Under the pieces are notes generated by a model that saw only the letters and a program-made list of their open reading frames with translations, was not told where the DNA came from and did no database searches. A program made the position numbers and the translations under genes. This document shows, one piece after another, positions 13,857 through 14,973 of a DNA stretch of 14,973 nucleotides. Origin of the DNA: Bacteroidota bacterium (GTDB lineage Bacteria > Bacteroidota > Bacteroidia > Bacteroidales > FEN-979); NCBI GenBank assembly GCA_026391755.1, contig JAPLDN010000217.1:1-14973 (forward strand), given 5' to 3'. Numbering within the stretch: the stretch's first letter is position 1; each line of letters opens with the position of its first letter.

Positions 13857-14972
13857 TTAAAATGGGAAAATGATGGATACCTTATAGGCAAAATTATCCC
13901 CGGCATATACATATCCATAGGGTCCCCAGCGATAAAACGCGCCTACACCGATGGTATAGAGTTTCAAATTAACAATGTTGTTTATCAGCAAACCGCTCTC
14001 ATAGTAGCCCAGGTTCATTTCCTTTGGTACCGGATCCTGGTATGCATACTGGTCTTTATGGTCAAGCCATCCAAACCCTATATTCTGGGCGATTGCAAAC
14101 TCCGGGTGAAACCATTTCCGGCCTTTCAGGAGAAGATGTCCGAAGTCATGATAAATAAACAGGCTGGCATAGGTATTGGAGAGGAATTCGTTCATCCGCA
14201 TAGTCCCGAAAGTATTAGGCGCATAAAGAGCAAACATCCTGTAAGTTGCATCGCCATAATAAAGATTACAAGAGGGAATAGGCTGGTCAACATAGCCTCC
14301 GTTTAGCTGGAAAGTGAGTTTGCCGAGGAATTTGATGTTGAAGGTCTTTTTGACTTTCAGGTCGATTTTGTTATAGTCGTATTGTCCGTTAATAAATCCT
14401 TTGATGCCCCTTGTATACTCAAGCCACACCAAAGGATAGTTCGTTCCCAGGTTGATCCTGTTGTCGATCGTTTGAATATACTGTTCCTTGTAGGCCCATT
14501 TAAAACCTGCCCTGATTTCGGTAAAAGTATACTGGTCTTTCAGAACTACTGCATTGCCTTCGGGCACAGCAAAGCCATAGGTCGTTGATTTTTTATAATC
14601 ATTGGAAAGTCCAATATTGAAGAGGAACCATTTGAAACCCCTGAAACCGAAGTTCATTCCGAAATGCTGTGTCCTGTCGAGTTTCAGGGTATAAAGAGGG
14701 CCGAAATTCCCTCCTAGTATTGACTGGTAATCGAGCGGGAATGAAACAATCCCTGATGGAATCAGGTTGTAATAATAATCCCCGCTAAGTGAGACATCAT
14801 GCCGCTTATTAATAAAAAATGTCGCATCACCCCCGTATTTACTGGTTGATATGGCAAAGGCATATTGGTAAAACCCGCCAATCCTGAACCAGCGGGCAAG
14901 CTTATCATTGGTATGTATGCCGGCTCCCAGGATGAGGCCTTCATAAGTATTGTAATTGATGAGGCGGTTGAT
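13857..14972 (-). CDS. outer-membrane beta-barrel protein, DUF5686-like C-terminal part, 5' end cut by window
   Basis: Open from the right edge to the stop at 13857, giving 371 residues without a start inside the window. The sequence shows repeated amphipathic beta-strands rich in Tyr, Phe and Gly and ends YKVSIIFPF with the terminal Phe expected of BAM substrates. The beginning (NTYEGLILGAGIHTNDKLAR) and the ending pattern resemble the barrel of DUF5686 / carboxypeptidase-regulatory-like proteins of Bacteroidota, as I recall them, in which an N-terminal plug-like domain would lie outside this window. Function is unknown. It is 110 bases upstream of the respiratory operon and is probably a separate unit. 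A Met at 14657 is internal, not the start. Confidence 0.75.
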   Translation of the reverse strand: MNRLINYNTYEGLILGAGIHTNDKLARWFRIGGFYQYAFAISTSKYGGDATFFINKRHDVSLSGDYYYNLIPSGIVSFPLDYQSILGGNFGPLYTLKLDRTQHFGMNFGFRGFKWFLFNIGLSNDYKKSTTYGFAVPEGNAVVLKDQYTFTEIRAGFKWAYKEQYIQTIDNRINLGTNYPLVWLEYTRGIKGFINGQYDYNKIDLKVKKTFNIKFLGKLTFQLNGGYVDQPIPSCNLYYGDATYRMFALYAPNTFGTMRMNEFLSNTYASLFIYHDFGHLLLKGRKWFHPEFAIAQNIGFGWLDHKDQYAYQDPVPKEMNLGYYESGLLINNIVNLKLYTIGVGAFYRWGPYGYVYAGDNFAYKVSIIFPF

Positions 14973-14973
14973 G

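Noticed and set aside
14658..14973. Separate small gene upstream of the 14657 Met
   Set aside because: The outer-membrane protein frame runs without a stop to the window edge and continues the beta-strand pattern, so this is the same protein.

Overview
The window looks like chromosomal DNA of an aerobic or facultatively aerobic member of the Bacteroidota. Supporting signs are several TAnnTTTG-type -7 promoter elements, start codons mostly without a Shine-Dalgarno sequence, a DUF5686-like outer-membrane beta-barrel, the AI-2E transporter / YtxH / holin-X-like trio, and a cytochrome oxidase operon built around an NrfD protein. All 17 genes I can support lie on the minus strand, so transcription runs from high to low coordinates. 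No tRNA, rRNA, CRISPR array or phage region was seen, and no gap between genes exceeds about 110 bases.

Right to left: (a) 13857-14973 is the C-terminal part of an outer-membrane beta-barrel cut by the window edge. (b) 5372-13746 is a respiratory operon: a TAT-exported multi-cluster Fe-S protein, an NrfD/ActC-like membrane protein, a membrane-anchored monoheme cytochrome c, a SCO copper chaperone, cytochrome c oxidase subunits I, III, IV and II (subunit II carries its own cytochrome c domain, so caa3-type), and heme O synthase. (c) 4882-5313 is a small IS200/RAYT-like Y1 transposase. (d) 2803-4860 is an envelope cluster: AI-2E family permease, YtxH protein, holin-X-like protein and a small coiled-coil protein. 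(e) 1797-2789 is a radical SAM/SPASM protein. (f) 1-1731 is cutC followed by an N-acetylhexosamine-1-kinase-like phosphotransferase cut by the left edge.

The respiratory operon is the main point of interest. Subunit I has the helix-VI YSHPxVY motif of A2-type heme-copper oxidases instead of the A1 glutamate. The first three genes look like a reduced relative of alternative complex III or NrfCD: they have the Fe-S, NrfD and monoheme cytochrome modules but no molybdopterin-like subunit and no multiheme cytochrome. The simplest reading is one transcription unit for menaquinol oxidation and O2 reduction: quinol -> NrfD/Fe-S -> cytochrome c -> CuA/cytochrome c of subunit II -> heme a/a3-CuB. SCO (CuA assembly) and CtaB (heme O) supply cofactors. 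The Fe-S protein lacks the second cysteine in both motif I and motif IV, which predicts unusual clusters.

Three short degenerate arrays with 7-bp units occur here. Two abut stop codons inside the oxidase operon, and one lies in frame inside the radical SAM gene.
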